NCBI GenBank assembly: GCA_022843225.1
Contig: JALHOC010000002.1
Span: 120,901 to 184,900, forward strand
DNA length: 64,000 bases
Origin: Hyphomonadaceae bacterium
Lineage (GTDB): Bacteria; Pseudomonadota; Alphaproteobacteria; Caulobacterales; Aquidulcibacteraceae
Direction of reading: 5' to 3'
In this document: in pieces, positions 28,152 through 36,435 of the stretch
Layout of the letters: each line of letters starts with the position of its first letter
Numbering within the stretch: the stretch's first letter is position 1
Program-made: the position numbers and the translations under genes
Notes under the pieces: generated by a model
Database searches by the model: none
Seen by the model: the letters and a program-made list of their open reading frames with translations, nothing else
Told to the model about the DNA's origin: nothing

Positions 28152-28675
28152 CGTCGATGATACGGGGATAGATTGCGCTCTATCCTACACGCTGCGGCGC
28201 TCCCGCCCTTGCAAACAAAGCATCGCGCAAAAATCTATCCGACCGCATTCAGCCCTTTTGTACGCTGGCTCCACCGCTTCGGCAGGAGGGCAGTTGGTCC
28301 GCTGTTCAGCCAAAGCCCGAAGTGGGGTGATTGAGCGTGAGGCGCGGAACTTGCCCTCCCTGGAGGGTTTACGGAGAGGGACAAGACCGAGCCAGAAGCC
28401 CGCGGGGCGCCATAACCGCGGGGAGATGCACCGAGGCTCCATGCGAACACATGGACTCGCACGCCATCGGCCGCGCCGCCTCCAGGAGTGAAACACCTCC
28501 CGCGACGGCGCTGATGAACCCAATCACAGGGACGCGAGGATGTCGCGTTCACTTTCCGCGCTGCGAAAGGAACGCTTCACGACGCGATGTCATCGCGTCC
28601 CGGCCCTCCGTTGTCTGGAGGGGAAGAGAAGCCTCCGTTCCGGATTTCGGGCCGGGAGTGAAGGCGAAGCCGCGT
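28152..28675. repeat. Gene-free palindrome-rich stretch, probable dispersed repeat or structured RNA
   Basis: About 520 bases hold no convincing gene; the open frames in it have no ribosome sites or domain-like content. It contains perfect hairpins: GGATAGA/TCTATCC at 28166-28185, TCCATG/CATGGA at 28438-28455, GACGCGATG/CATCGCGTC at 28581-28599, and CCCTCC/GGAGGG at 28604-28622, plus a second CCCTCC..GGAGGG at 28354-28367. The last arm reaches the kdsB stop. It resembles, from memory, GC-rich dispersed intergenic repeats of alphaproteobacteria, but I cannot confirm that here. Confidence 0.4.
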
Positions 28676-29407
28676 CTATCCGCGTGCAAGCAACATTGCC
28701 CGCGCCGCTTCGAGATCGGGCGGGCTGTCGACGCCCTTCGGGAAATCGCGCACGGCGTCCGCATAAATCGTCATGCCCATGTCGAGTGCGCGCAATTGTT
28801 CGAGCTTTTCGCGCAGCTCAAGCGGCGCGGGTGGCGCTGCCACGAAGCGCGCCAACGCGTCGCGACGATAGACATAGATGCCGACATGCCGTTCGATCGG
28901 GCCTTCGCCCCAGGGCGCGGGCGCCCGCGTGAAGGCAAGGCAACGGCCGTCAGCGGCGCGGATCGCTTTCACGACATTGGGATTGTCGCGCTCGGCGGGA
29001 TCGGACGAGGGCGACACGAGGGTCGCGATGTCGGCGCCGGGCGTGAGCGCGCCGACCGCGCGCGCGACATCCGCCGCCGCCATGGTCGGCATATCGCCCT
29101 GCAGGTTCACCACGACATCGAAGCGCGCCTCGGGATCGAAGTGAACGAGCGCTGCGTGCACGCGGTCCGAGCCCGAGGGCAAGTCCGGGTCGGTGAGAAT
29201 GGCTTCAGCGCCGGCCGCGCGCGCGGCGTCCGCGATCTCCGGTTCCGCAGCCGCCACCAGAACGGGGCCAACCTCGGCGCGCCGCGCCAAGTCGATCACC
29301 CAGGCGATCATGGGGCGCCCGCCAATGTCGGCAAGCGGTTTGCCGGGTAGTCGGGTCGAGGCCATGCGCGCGGGGATGATGACGATGGCGTTCTTTGGCG
29401 GACTCAT
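28676..29407 (-). CDS. kdsB: 3-deoxy-manno-octulosonate cytidylyltransferase
   Basis: A 243-residue CMP-KDO synthetase. The nucleotide-binding start is VIIPARMASTRLPGKPLADIGG, with VVNLQGDMPT as the metal-binding region and HVGIYVYRRDALARF later. It activates KDO for lipopolysaccharide inner-core synthesis in the cytoplasm. The ATG at 29407 fits the usual family start; the frame is open upstream to 29635 over the divergent cytochrome gene leader. Confidence 0.95.
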   Translation of the reverse strand: MSPPKNAIVIIPARMASTRLPGKPLADIGGRPMIAWVIDLARRAEVGPVLVAAAEPEIADAARAAGAEAILTDPDLPSGSDRVHAALVHFDPEARFDVVVNLQGDMPTMAAADVARAVGALTPGADIATLVSPSSDPAERDNPNVVKAIRAADGRCLAFTRAPAPWGEGPIERHVGIYVYRRDALARFVAAPPAPLELREKLEQLRALDMGMTIYADAVRDFPKGVDSPPDLEAARAMLLARG

Positions 29408-29543
29408 CGGCTTGCGATGCCGTGCGGCGGTTCGCCGCGCAAGCCCAGAAGGGGCGCGTCGCGTGCGCACGGGCGCCTTGGCGGCGGGCGCAACGCACGC
29501 CATAAACGCCTCGCGGTTTGCAAGGGCGCGGCAGGGCGAACAC

Positions 29544-30164
29544 ATGAGTGATTTGCGGTTCAATTCGATCGCTGGGGCGGTCTTGGCCTCGGTTTTGGGC
29601 ATCATGGGCGTTGGCGTCGCCGCCGACGCGATCATCGAGCCAAACTATCCCGAGAAAGCCGGCTTTTTGCCGGTTGTGGAAGTGGCGTCCACGGGCGGCG
29701 CGGCTGCGGAGCCTGCGGGGCCGCCCGATTTCGGGCGCTTGTTTGCTGATCCGGCGGGGCTCGCCGAGCTGATTGCCCGTGGCGACCGGCTGCATGCGCA
29801 ATGCGTGTCGTGCCACACGTTCGAGGCCGGCGGCGCCAACCGGACCGGCCCGAACCTGCATGACGCCTTCGGCCGCGCTGTCGCCAGCCATGCGGGCTAT
29901 GAATATTCAGAAGCGATGATCGCCCATGGCGGCACGTGGGATTATCTGGCGCTAGATGCGTTCTTGCTCTCGCCGATGACCAATACGCGCGGCACAAAAA
30001 TGAATTTCGCTGGCGTTCGGAACGAAACCGACCGCGTGGCGCTGATCGCCTATATGCGCTCGATTTCGCCGATCAATGTGCCGTTGCCAGCGCCGCTCCC
30101 GGAAGCCGCACCCGCCGAAGCAGAAGCCACAGAGGGCGAAGCCCCGGCCGCGACGCCGGGCTGA
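29544..30164 (+). CDS. Membrane-anchored cytochrome c (class I, c552/CycM-like)
   Basis: A 206-residue protein with an N-terminal uncleaved anchor (SIAGAVLASVLGIMGVGVA), a linker, and a class I cytochrome c domain: CVSCH haem site (about residue 91) and TKMNFAG with the axial Met. The C-terminus is an Ala/Glu/Pro-rich tail of about 25 residues. It probably carries electrons from the bc1 complex to the aa3 oxidase encoded earlier in the window. It is divergent from kdsB. Confidence 0.92.
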   Translation: MSDLRFNSIAGAVLASVLGIMGVGVAADAIIEPNYPEKAGFLPVVEVASTGGAAAEPAGPPDFGRLFADPAGLAELIARGDRLHAQCVSCHTFEAGGANRTGPNLHDAFGRAVASHAGYEYSEAMIAHGGTWDYLALDAFLLSPMTNTRGTKMNFAGVRNETDRVALIAYMRSISPINVPLPAPLPEAAPAEAEATEGEAPAATPG

Positions 30165-30182
30165 ATTCGAGATCGAAGTCAA

Positions 30183-30219
30183 AAAACGGCGTCCCGCTGC
30201 GCGAGACGCCGTTTTCTTT
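30183..30219. terminator. Bidirectional terminator between cytochrome c and MarR genes
   Basis: AAAACGGCGTC (30183-30193) pairs with GACGCCGTTTT (30205-30215), followed on the plus strand by TTTTCTTTT and preceded by A-rich sequence, giving a U tail in both directions. It separates the convergent cytochrome c gene and MarR gene. Confidence 0.88.
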
Positions 30220-30226
30220 TGGGTGC

Positions 30227-30595
30227 TTACGACGCCAATTCCAGGCGCGGACGCGCTGGGGCTTCGTCATTGAGGATGGTCGCGCCCAATTGTTCGAGGA
30301 AGGCGTCGCCCTTGTCGGTGCGCTCCACGAACACGTTGCGCCCGTCCTTCGGGTCGCGGCGGCGCTGCACGAAGCCGAGGCGCGTGAGCGTATCGAGCGC
30401 GCGCGTGATTGCCGGTTTGCCGACGTTCAAGGCCGCCGCCAGGCCGCGCACCGTATGCGGGGCAGGCTGGAGGCGCACCGTCATCAACACCGCCATTTGG
30501 CGGGCGGTGAGGTCCGGGGCGTCCGAACGGACCGTGGTGACGGTAACCCGACGCCACAAATCCAGGGCTTCTACATGTGATTGGCCGAGCTCCAT
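30227..30595 (-). CDS. MarR-family transcriptional regulator
   Basis: A 122-residue winged-helix protein. PDLTARQMAVLMTVR opens the domain; TVRGLAAALNVGKPAITRALDTLTRLGFVQRRRDPKDGRNVFV is the helix-turn-helix and wing (described in parts: NVGKPAITRAL, RRRDPKDGRN). AAGGAG lies nine bases upstream of the ATG at 30595, which decides the start. It is the gene after the leucyl aminopeptidase on the same strand in reverse order of transcription, 98 bases apart. The ligand and targets are unknown. Confidence 0.88.
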   Translation of the reverse strand: MELGQSHVEALDLWRRVTVTTVRSDAPDLTARQMAVLMTVRLQPAPHTVRGLAAALNVGKPAITRALDTLTRLGFVQRRRDPKDGRNVFVERTDKGDAFLEQLGATILNDEAPARPRLELAS

Positions 30596-30693
30596 GCCGC
30601 TCTCCTTTGGTTGAATCGCAAGTGAGAGGATTCGTTGATTTGGTGGTCCTTGCAAGCCCGGAACCACAAGATGTTGTGGGAAAGGCGAAATGA

Positions 30694-32070
30694 CTATCCA
30701 AATCTGGCCTTGATGACCTTCCAGGAGGCCCGCAACGCCTGCGCTTCGCCGCCCTGTGGGCGCGATGCTTTCTCCTTCGGCGCCCAGGCATAGACGTCGA
30801 AATGCGCCCAGAAGGGCGCGGTGACAAACTTTCGTAGGAACAGTGCGCCGAAAATCGCGCCCGCGAAGGCGCCGTCGCCGGTGTTTTTCAAGTCGGCGAT
30901 TGGGGAGTCCATGTCGCTGTCGTAGGCGTCCCACAACGGCATGCGCCAAACCGGGTCGCACATCTCCGCGGAGGCGTGGGCAAGGTCCGCCGCGAGCGCG
31001 TCGTCATTGGCGAAGAAGGGCGGGATGTCGGGCCCGAGCGCGGTGCGCGCGGCGCCCGTCAGCGTGGCGAAGTCGAGCACCAGATCAGGGTCAGCCTCGC
31101 ACGCACGTGTCAGCGCGTCGGCGAGCACCAAGCGCCCCTCGGCGTCGGTGTTGTCGATCTCGACGGTCAGGCCTTTGCGGCTCTTGATGATGTCGCCGGG
31201 GCGGAACGCATCGCCTGACACAGAATTCTCGACTACCGGCAAATACACGTCGAGTTTCACGTTGAGCTTGGCGTCCATCACGATCTGCGCCAGCGCCAGC
31301 GCATGCGCGGCGCCGCCCATGTCCTTCTTCATCACGCGCATGCCAGCGGAGGGTTTGAGGTCAAGCCCGCCCGTATCGAAGCAGACGCCCTTGCCGACGA
31401 GTGCGAGCTTCTTTGCGCTTGGATCGCCCCATGAGAGATGCAAGAGGCGCGGCGCTTGCGCGGAGGCGCGGCCCACAGCGTGGATGAGCGGATAATTCTG
31501 CGTCAGAAGATCATCGCCGACAATCGCTTCGAATGCGGCGCCATGGGCGCGCGCCACGGCTTCGGCGACGGCGTGCAGTGCGTCCGGCCCCATGTCGTTT
31601 GTGGGCGTGTTGACGAGATCGCGCGCGAGCCACGCCGCGCGCACGATCCGCTGTGCTTCGGCCATGTCAGCGCCCTCGGGGGCGAGCAGGCGCGGCGCTG
31701 GCCGCTTGCGCTTCTTATAGCGGTCAAAGACGTAGGCCCCGAGCCCCCAAGCGATCGCAATCAATGTGGTGTCGAACTCGCGCGGGGCGGCGGCGATGCG
31801 ATAATCACCAGCCGGCAAGTGCTGCGCGAGCGCGCCCATAATGATCGCATTAGCTTTGTCGCCGACGCCAAACAACACGCGCTCGATCGAGCCGTCGGTC
31901 GCGGGCGCAAGCAAGATGCGCCCGTTCTGCGCTTGGAAGTCGTGCGCGGCGGCGAGCCGCTTCAAGGCATCGGCGCGGCCTTCCGACCACTGGCTCCATT
32001 CGCTGGCGCGCAGGGCGTGGATGGGAACAGCGTTTGGCGCCGCGTCGGCGATGAAGGGGAGATCGGTCAT
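30694..32070 (-). CDS. Leucyl aminopeptidase family protein (M17)
   Basis: A 458-residue M17 aminopeptidase. The signature NTDAEGRLVLADAL is complete, with the metal-binding Lys/Asp in GKGVCFDTGGLDLKPS and VMKKDMGGAAH. The N-terminal half is the family's smaller alpha/beta domain. It removes N-terminal residues from cytoplasmic peptides. It is divergent from the TadD-like gene and is followed by the MarR gene. Confidence 0.93.
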   Translation of the reverse strand: MTDLPFIADAAPNAVPIHALRASEWSQWSEGRADALKRLAAAHDFQAQNGRILLAPATDGSIERVLFGVGDKANAIIMGALAQHLPAGDYRIAAAPREFDTTLIAIAWGLGAYVFDRYKKRKRPAPRLLAPEGADMAEAQRIVRAAWLARDLVNTPTNDMGPDALHAVAEAVARAHGAAFEAIVGDDLLTQNYPLIHAVGRASAQAPRLLHLSWGDPSAKKLALVGKGVCFDTGGLDLKPSAGMRVMKKDMGGAAHALALAQIVMDAKLNVKLDVYLPVVENSVSGDAFRPGDIIKSRKGLTVEIDNTDAEGRLVLADALTRACEADPDLVLDFATLTGAARTALGPDIPPFFANDDALAADLAHASAEMCDPVWRMPLWDAYDSDMDSPIADLKNTGDGAFAGAIFGALFLRKFVTAPFWAHFDVYAWAPKEKASRPQGGEAQALRASWKVIKARFG

Positions 32071-32152
32071 GAAGGCTGTCCTAGTACGTCGTTAGCGCTT
32101 TGTTGAGCATGTCAGGCGCAGCGTTGCCGCAATTGTTAGGATTCGCGCAACC

Positions 32153-32935
32153 ATGTCTCGATCCATTCCAGCCTTGCTCGCCGCCGCTGCTCTCGGCGCA
32201 TGCGCCACAACGGGCGAGGGCGTATCGCAAGACGCCGCATCCACGCTGACAGCGACGGGGCCGGTAGATCGCCAGGCGCGTGAACGCATCTCGCGCGAAG
32301 ACATGCTGACGCAAATGGCCTTCTGGGCGGGGGAGTACCAAACCTTCCCCAACGACCTTCAAGCGGCGCAACGGTTCTCGGACGCGCTGCGCCGTGGCGG
32401 GCGCGCGGATCGCGCCGCACAAGTGGCGGGCGACGCGCTCGGTCGCTTCCCTGAAGACCGGGTCTTGATGACGACCTATGGCTTGGCGCTGATCGCGTCT
32501 GACCGGCCGCAGGAAGCGCTTCGGCCGCTCGCGCTGGTGGCGCAGGCGGAGCCGCAAAACTGGCGTGTGCGCTCGGCGCTTGGGGCGGCCCTAGATCAAT
32601 TAGGTCGCTTCGACGATGCGCGACGCGCCTATCAGGAAGCGCTTGCGATCGAGCCGGAGAATGCGCGTGTGCTGACCAATCTCGGCGTCTCGCACATCAT
32701 GGCTGGCGACCCAGCAGACGCGGAGCCCATTCTGCGCCAAGCGGCGGCGATTCAAGGCGCGCCACAGGAGGCGCGTCAAAACTTGGCGATCGCGCTCGCG
32801 CTGCAAGGCCGCTTCGATGAGGCTGAGCAATTGGAGCGCGCCAATCTTCCGCCCGCGCAGGCAGCCGAGAACATCGCGTATCTGCGTGGGCTGTTCAGCG
32901 ATCCGCGCCGCTGGGGCGATTTGAGCCCAAGCTAA
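32153..32935 (+). CDS. tadD: TadD-like TPR lipoprotein
   Basis: A 260-residue lipoprotein: the signal ends LGAC, a lipobox with the lipid-attached Cys at about residue 17. The rest holds four to five TPRs, e.g. LGAALDQLGRFDDARRAYQEAL and LGVSHIMAGDPADAEPILRQA. TadD proteins are pilotins or assembly factors of the Flp pilus secretin. It lies next to the end of the tad operon but on the opposite strand, with its stop 46 bases from that of tadC. The assignment rests on both architecture and position. Confidence 0.82.
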   Translation: MSRSIPALLAAAALGACATTGEGVSQDAASTLTATGPVDRQARERISREDMLTQMAFWAGEYQTFPNDLQAAQRFSDALRRGGRADRAAQVAGDALGRFPEDRVLMTTYGLALIASDRPQEALRPLALVAQAEPQNWRVRSALGAALDQLGRFDDARRAYQEALAIEPENARVLTNLGVSHIMAGDPADAEPILRQAAAIQGAPQEARQNLAIALALQGRFDEAEQLERANLPPAQAAENIAYLRGLFSDPRRWGDLSPS

Positions 32936-32980
32936 CATATCCACGACAAGAAAAGCAGGCGATGTGGACGCGCGTCGTGT

Positions 32981-33952
32981 CTATTGATTGCTCATGATGT
33001 CGCCGATCTGGATGATGGCGGGGCCGATAATCACGGCGAACAGAACCGGCAGGAAGAACACGATCATCGGCACGGTCAGCTTGGGCGGCAAGGACGCTGC
33101 CTTCTTCTCAGCTTCGGCCAAGCGCAGCTCGCGGTTTTCCTTGGCCATGACGCGCAGCGCCGATCCGATGGGCGTGCCGTACTTCTCAGCTTGGGTAAGC
33201 GCCATGGCGACGGACTTCACCCCGGGATGGTTGGTGCGGCGCGCGAGATTCTCATAAGCTTGCCGGCGATCCGGCAAGTACGAGAGCTCGGCGTTGGTGA
33301 GCGCGAACTCCTCCGCGAGCTCCACCGACACGGATGCGATCTCCTGGCCGACCCGTTGCAGCGCAAGCTCGATCGACATGCCGCTCTCGACGCAGATCAG
33401 CATCATGTCCAAGCTATCGGGAAACGCCTGCATGATTTTCATGCGCCGATTGTCCGCGAGGTTCTGTAGGTACAGGCCAGGGGCGTAGTACCCCGCGGCA
33501 ACCGAGAACACGACGGCGGCGAGTTTGATGTGAAGTTCCAGGTGCGGTGCCAACGCGAGCACATAGAATAGGGCGATAAGGCCGAACCCGATCGGCAGCG
33601 CGGCGCGATAAAAATAGAACATGGTCTGCGCGGCGTTGCCCCGTAGGCCGGCCCGCACCAGCTTCTCGGTGAGGGTGTCGTCTTCCAGCGCCTTCTGCAG
33701 ATTGAGCTTCTGCACCAAGCCCTTGGCGAATTGGTTCGCGTCCTTGTGCTGCAATCCCGAGCCGCGCGCGAGGTCGGCGCGGCTCTTCTTGCGCAGCTCC
33801 TCGCGCTTCTTGGCGACTTCCTTCAAGCGCGCGCCGAGCTTGTCTTCGGCCAGCATCGGCGAGGCGAGCGTCACCACGGTGGCGAAGCACGCGCCGGCCG
33901 CAAGGATTCCAGCGATGGTGAGCGGGTCGGTCAGGGTTTCGACGATGTCCAT
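32981..33952 (-). CDS. tadC: Tad pilus platform protein TadC
   Basis: A 323-residue type II secretion F-domain membrane protein. The N-terminal helix (IAGILAAGACFATVVTLASPM) and two central helices flank the F domain, which carries PDSLDMMLICVESGMSIELALQRVG; a C-terminal helix (VPMIVFFLPVLFAVIIGPAII) ends it. Together with TadB it forms the inner-membrane platform that the ATPase TadA/CpaF drives. It is the last gene of the operon. Confidence 0.93.
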   Translation of the reverse strand: MDIVETLTDPLTIAGILAAGACFATVVTLASPMLAEDKLGARLKEVAKKREELRKKSRADLARGSGLQHKDANQFAKGLVQKLNLQKALEDDTLTEKLVRAGLRGNAAQTMFYFYRAALPIGFGLIALFYVLALAPHLELHIKLAAVVFSVAAGYYAPGLYLQNLADNRRMKIMQAFPDSLDMMLICVESGMSIELALQRVGQEIASVSVELAEEFALTNAELSYLPDRRQAYENLARRTNHPGVKSVAMALTQAEKYGTPIGSALRVMAKENRELRLAEAEKKAASLPPKLTVPMIVFFLPVLFAVIIGPAIIQIGDIMSNQ

Positions 33953-33961
33953 CGCAAGCCC

Positions 33962-34939
33962 TCAGAACTTGAAGTTGACCATCTTGTTCATGATGAAGAT
34001 GCCGAGCGACATCATCACCGCGGCTCCCATCAGAACGAGATTGCCGGCGGGATCAGTGAACAAGATCATGATGTAGGACGGGCGCGCAAAGTACACGAGC
34101 AGCATAACAATGAACGGCAGCGCGCCGATAATCATGGCCGAAGCCTTGGCTTCGGAGGAGAGCGCCTTGACCTTCTCGCCCATCAATTTGCGCGCGCGCA
34201 GCACGGATGAAAGATTGCCTAAGGATTCTGAGAGGTTGCCGCCTGTCTTCTGCTGAATGACCAAAACGATGGCGAAGAAATTCACTTCAGGCAGCGGCAT
34301 GCGTTCGAACATGCGCTGCAGGCTCTGGTCCAGCGGCACGCCCATCGTTTGTGAATCGCACAGAGCTTGAAACTCCGCCCGCAGCGGTTCGGGGCTTTCC
34401 GCTGAGATGATGCGGAGGCACTGATTGAGCGGCAGGCCCGTCTTGACGCCGCGCACGATGACGTCGATCGCATCGGCGAGTTGGCTGCCAAATTTTTTCT
34501 GGCGGCCCGACACGATCATGCCAAGGATCCAACGTGGCAGGCCAAAGCCGCAGATGAACGCGCCGGCGGCTGCGCCAATCGGGCCCTGTATGATCAGGCC
34601 CGCAAGCGCGCCGACGAGACCAAGAATCGCCGAACCCGCCCAGAACATCGGCAGCGACAGGTTCAATCCTGCTTGCTCGATGCGTCCCTTGATCGATACC
34701 CGGCGCTTGCGCGATTCCTTCTCGCTCAGCGTCAATTCTTTAAGTGCGTCCTGCGTGCTCTGCTTGCGCTTCAGCGTCGCCATGTCGACAGCTTGCTTGC
34801 GGCGATCGACCTTGCCGGCGGCTGCGACCGCCTTCACGCGCTTTTGCGCCGTCGCGGGCTGGCTCTTGCCAGAAAATGCCAAGCCAACACCGCCGATCGC
34901 GACAAAGGCGAGCACCGCAGCGATGAGTGCGGGATCCAT
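33962..34939 (-). CDS. tadB: Tad pilus platform protein TadB
   Basis: A 325-residue protein with an N-terminal helix, a basic cytoplasmic region, two helices, and the type II secretion F domain (FGSQLADAIDVIVRGVKTGLPLNQCL; GGNLSESLGNLSSVLRARK). It is the second platform subunit of the Flp pilus machine. Its ATG shares one base with the cpaF stop (TAATG), and tadC follows after nine bases. Confidence 0.93.
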   Translation of the reverse strand: MDPALIAAVLAFVAIGGVGLAFSGKSQPATAQKRVKAVAAAGKVDRRKQAVDMATLKRKQSTQDALKELTLSEKESRKRRVSIKGRIEQAGLNLSLPMFWAGSAILGLVGALAGLIIQGPIGAAAGAFICGFGLPRWILGMIVSGRQKKFGSQLADAIDVIVRGVKTGLPLNQCLRIISAESPEPLRAEFQALCDSQTMGVPLDQSLQRMFERMPLPEVNFFAIVLVIQQKTGGNLSESLGNLSSVLRARKLMGEKVKALSSEAKASAMIIGALPFIVMLLVYFARPSYIMILFTDPAGNLVLMGAAVMMSLGIFIMNKMVNFKF

Positions 34940-36426
34940 TAACTGGCCTCCGCTTCGTCGAGCGCTTGGGCGAGTTCTTTCTCGAGACCGAAATAACGGG
35001 CTCGATCCCAGAAACGGGGCCGCCCGACGCCGCTGCCGCGATGACGGCCCGTGATGCGTCCGTTCTGGTCCTCGCCCTGGATTTCGTAGGTCAACAGGTC
35101 CTGAGTCACGATGGTCTCGCCTTCGAGGCCGAGCACTTCCGTGATCTGGGTGATGCGGCGCGACCCGTCGCGCAGGCGCGCTGCTTGAATCACGACATCG
35201 ACGGCGGCGACGATGATCTCGCGGATGGTCTTTGCCGGCAACGAGAAGCCGCCCATCGTGATCATGGATTCCAAACGCGAGAGCGCCTCACGCGGCGTGT
35301 TGGCGTGCAACGTGCCCATCGAACCGTCGTGACCAGTGTTCATGGCTTGCAGCAAGTCGAACGCTTCGCTGCCGCGCACTTCGCCGACGATGATCCGCTC
35401 TGGGCGCATCCGCAGGCAGTTCTTGACGAGGTCGCGCATCGTTACCTGGCCCGAGCCTTCGAGGTTCGGCGGACGTGTTTCTAGACGCACGACATGGGGC
35501 TGTTGGAGTTGCAATTCGGCGGCGTCTTCGCACGTGATGACGCGCTCGGTCGGGTCGATGAAGGCAGTCAGCGTGTTGAGCAGGGTGGTCTTGCCCGAAC
35601 CGGTTCCGCCGGAGATCAACACGTTGCAGCGGCAGGCGCCGATGATTTGCAGGATTTTCGCGCCGGAGGGCGAGATCGAGCCGAACTCCACCAAATTCGA
35701 GAGCTTCAGCTTATCCTTCTTAAACTTCCGGATCGTGAGCGTGGGGCCGTCGATCGCAAGCGGCGGCACGATTACGTTGACACGCGAGCCGTCAGGCAAG
35801 CGCGCGTCGCAGATGGGCGAGCTTTCATCAACGCGTCGGCCGACTTGGCTGACGATGCGTTGGCAGATGTTCATCAACTGGCCGTTGTCGCGGAAGCGAA
35901 TGCCGGTCTTGGAGATCTTGCCACTGACTTCGATGAACACGGCGTTGGCGCCGTTGACCATGATGTCGGCGATGTCATCGCGCGCCAGCAGCGGCTCAAG
36001 CGGGCCGTAGCCGAGCACGTCGTTGCAGATGTCGTCGAGCAGCGATTCCTGCTCGGTGATCGACATCACCACGTTCTTGATCGAGATGATTTCAGCGACG
36101 ATGTCGCGGATCTCGTCGCGCGCGCTTTCGGAATCGAGTTGCGCCAATTGCGTGAGATCGATGGTTTCGATCAGCGCGTTGAAGATCGTCGACTTGACCC
36201 GATAATACGCTTCCGAGCGAAACTCAGGCGTGGCGGTGGCTTCGGCCGAAGGCTGTAGCCGCGAAGCGGGCGTCTGCACGGGTGGCGCCGCGGGCGGGCG
36301 TGGCGCCGGGGCGGGCGCTGCAGGCTTTGCGCCAACCGCCGCCTGAACACGTTGCGCCGGCGCTGCGCCCACCGGCGCGGATGGCGCGGTGTTCGGTGCG
36401 TCCGTCAGACTGCGTTTGCCGAACAT
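34939..36426 (-). CDS. cpaF: Tad pilus ATPase CpaF/TadA
   Basis: A 495-residue secretion ATPase. About 80 N-terminal residues are Pro/Ala-rich. The Walker A is GGTGSGKTTLLNTL, with the Asp box TCEDAAELQLQ, Walker B region RPERIIVGEVRGSE, and the His box GHDGSMGTLHAN. It powers pilus extension and retraction. The 1-base overlap with tadB and 9-base gap after cpaE place it in the operon. Confidence 0.96.
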   Translation of the reverse strand: MFGKRSLTDAPNTAPSAPVGAAPAQRVQAAVGAKPAAPAPAPRPPAAPPVQTPASRLQPSAEATATPEFRSEAYYRVKSTIFNALIETIDLTQLAQLDSESARDEIRDIVAEIISIKNVVMSITEQESLLDDICNDVLGYGPLEPLLARDDIADIMVNGANAVFIEVSGKISKTGIRFRDNGQLMNICQRIVSQVGRRVDESSPICDARLPDGSRVNVIVPPLAIDGPTLTIRKFKKDKLKLSNLVEFGSISPSGAKILQIIGACRCNVLISGGTGSGKTTLLNTLTAFIDPTERVITCEDAAELQLQQPHVVRLETRPPNLEGSGQVTMRDLVKNCLRMRPERIIVGEVRGSEAFDLLQAMNTGHDGSMGTLHANTPREALSRLESMITMGGFSLPAKTIREIIVAAVDVVIQAARLRDGSRRITQITEVLGLEGETIVTQDLLTYEIQGEDQNGRITGRHRGSGVGRPRFWDRARYFGLEKELAQALDEAEAS

Positions 36427-36435
36427 CTAGGGCCC

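Noticed and set aside
28152..28675. Possible two-piece tmRNA or 6S RNA
   Set aside because: I looked for a coding tag of the AANDNFAEEFAVAA kind and for a tRNA-like end but found neither; no long central-bubble hairpin typical of 6S was evident.
28331..29350. 339-codon open frame on the plus strand over kdsB
   Set aside because: It runs antisense to a clear kdsB gene and through the gene-free palindromic region; composition is typical of a GC-rich shadow frame.
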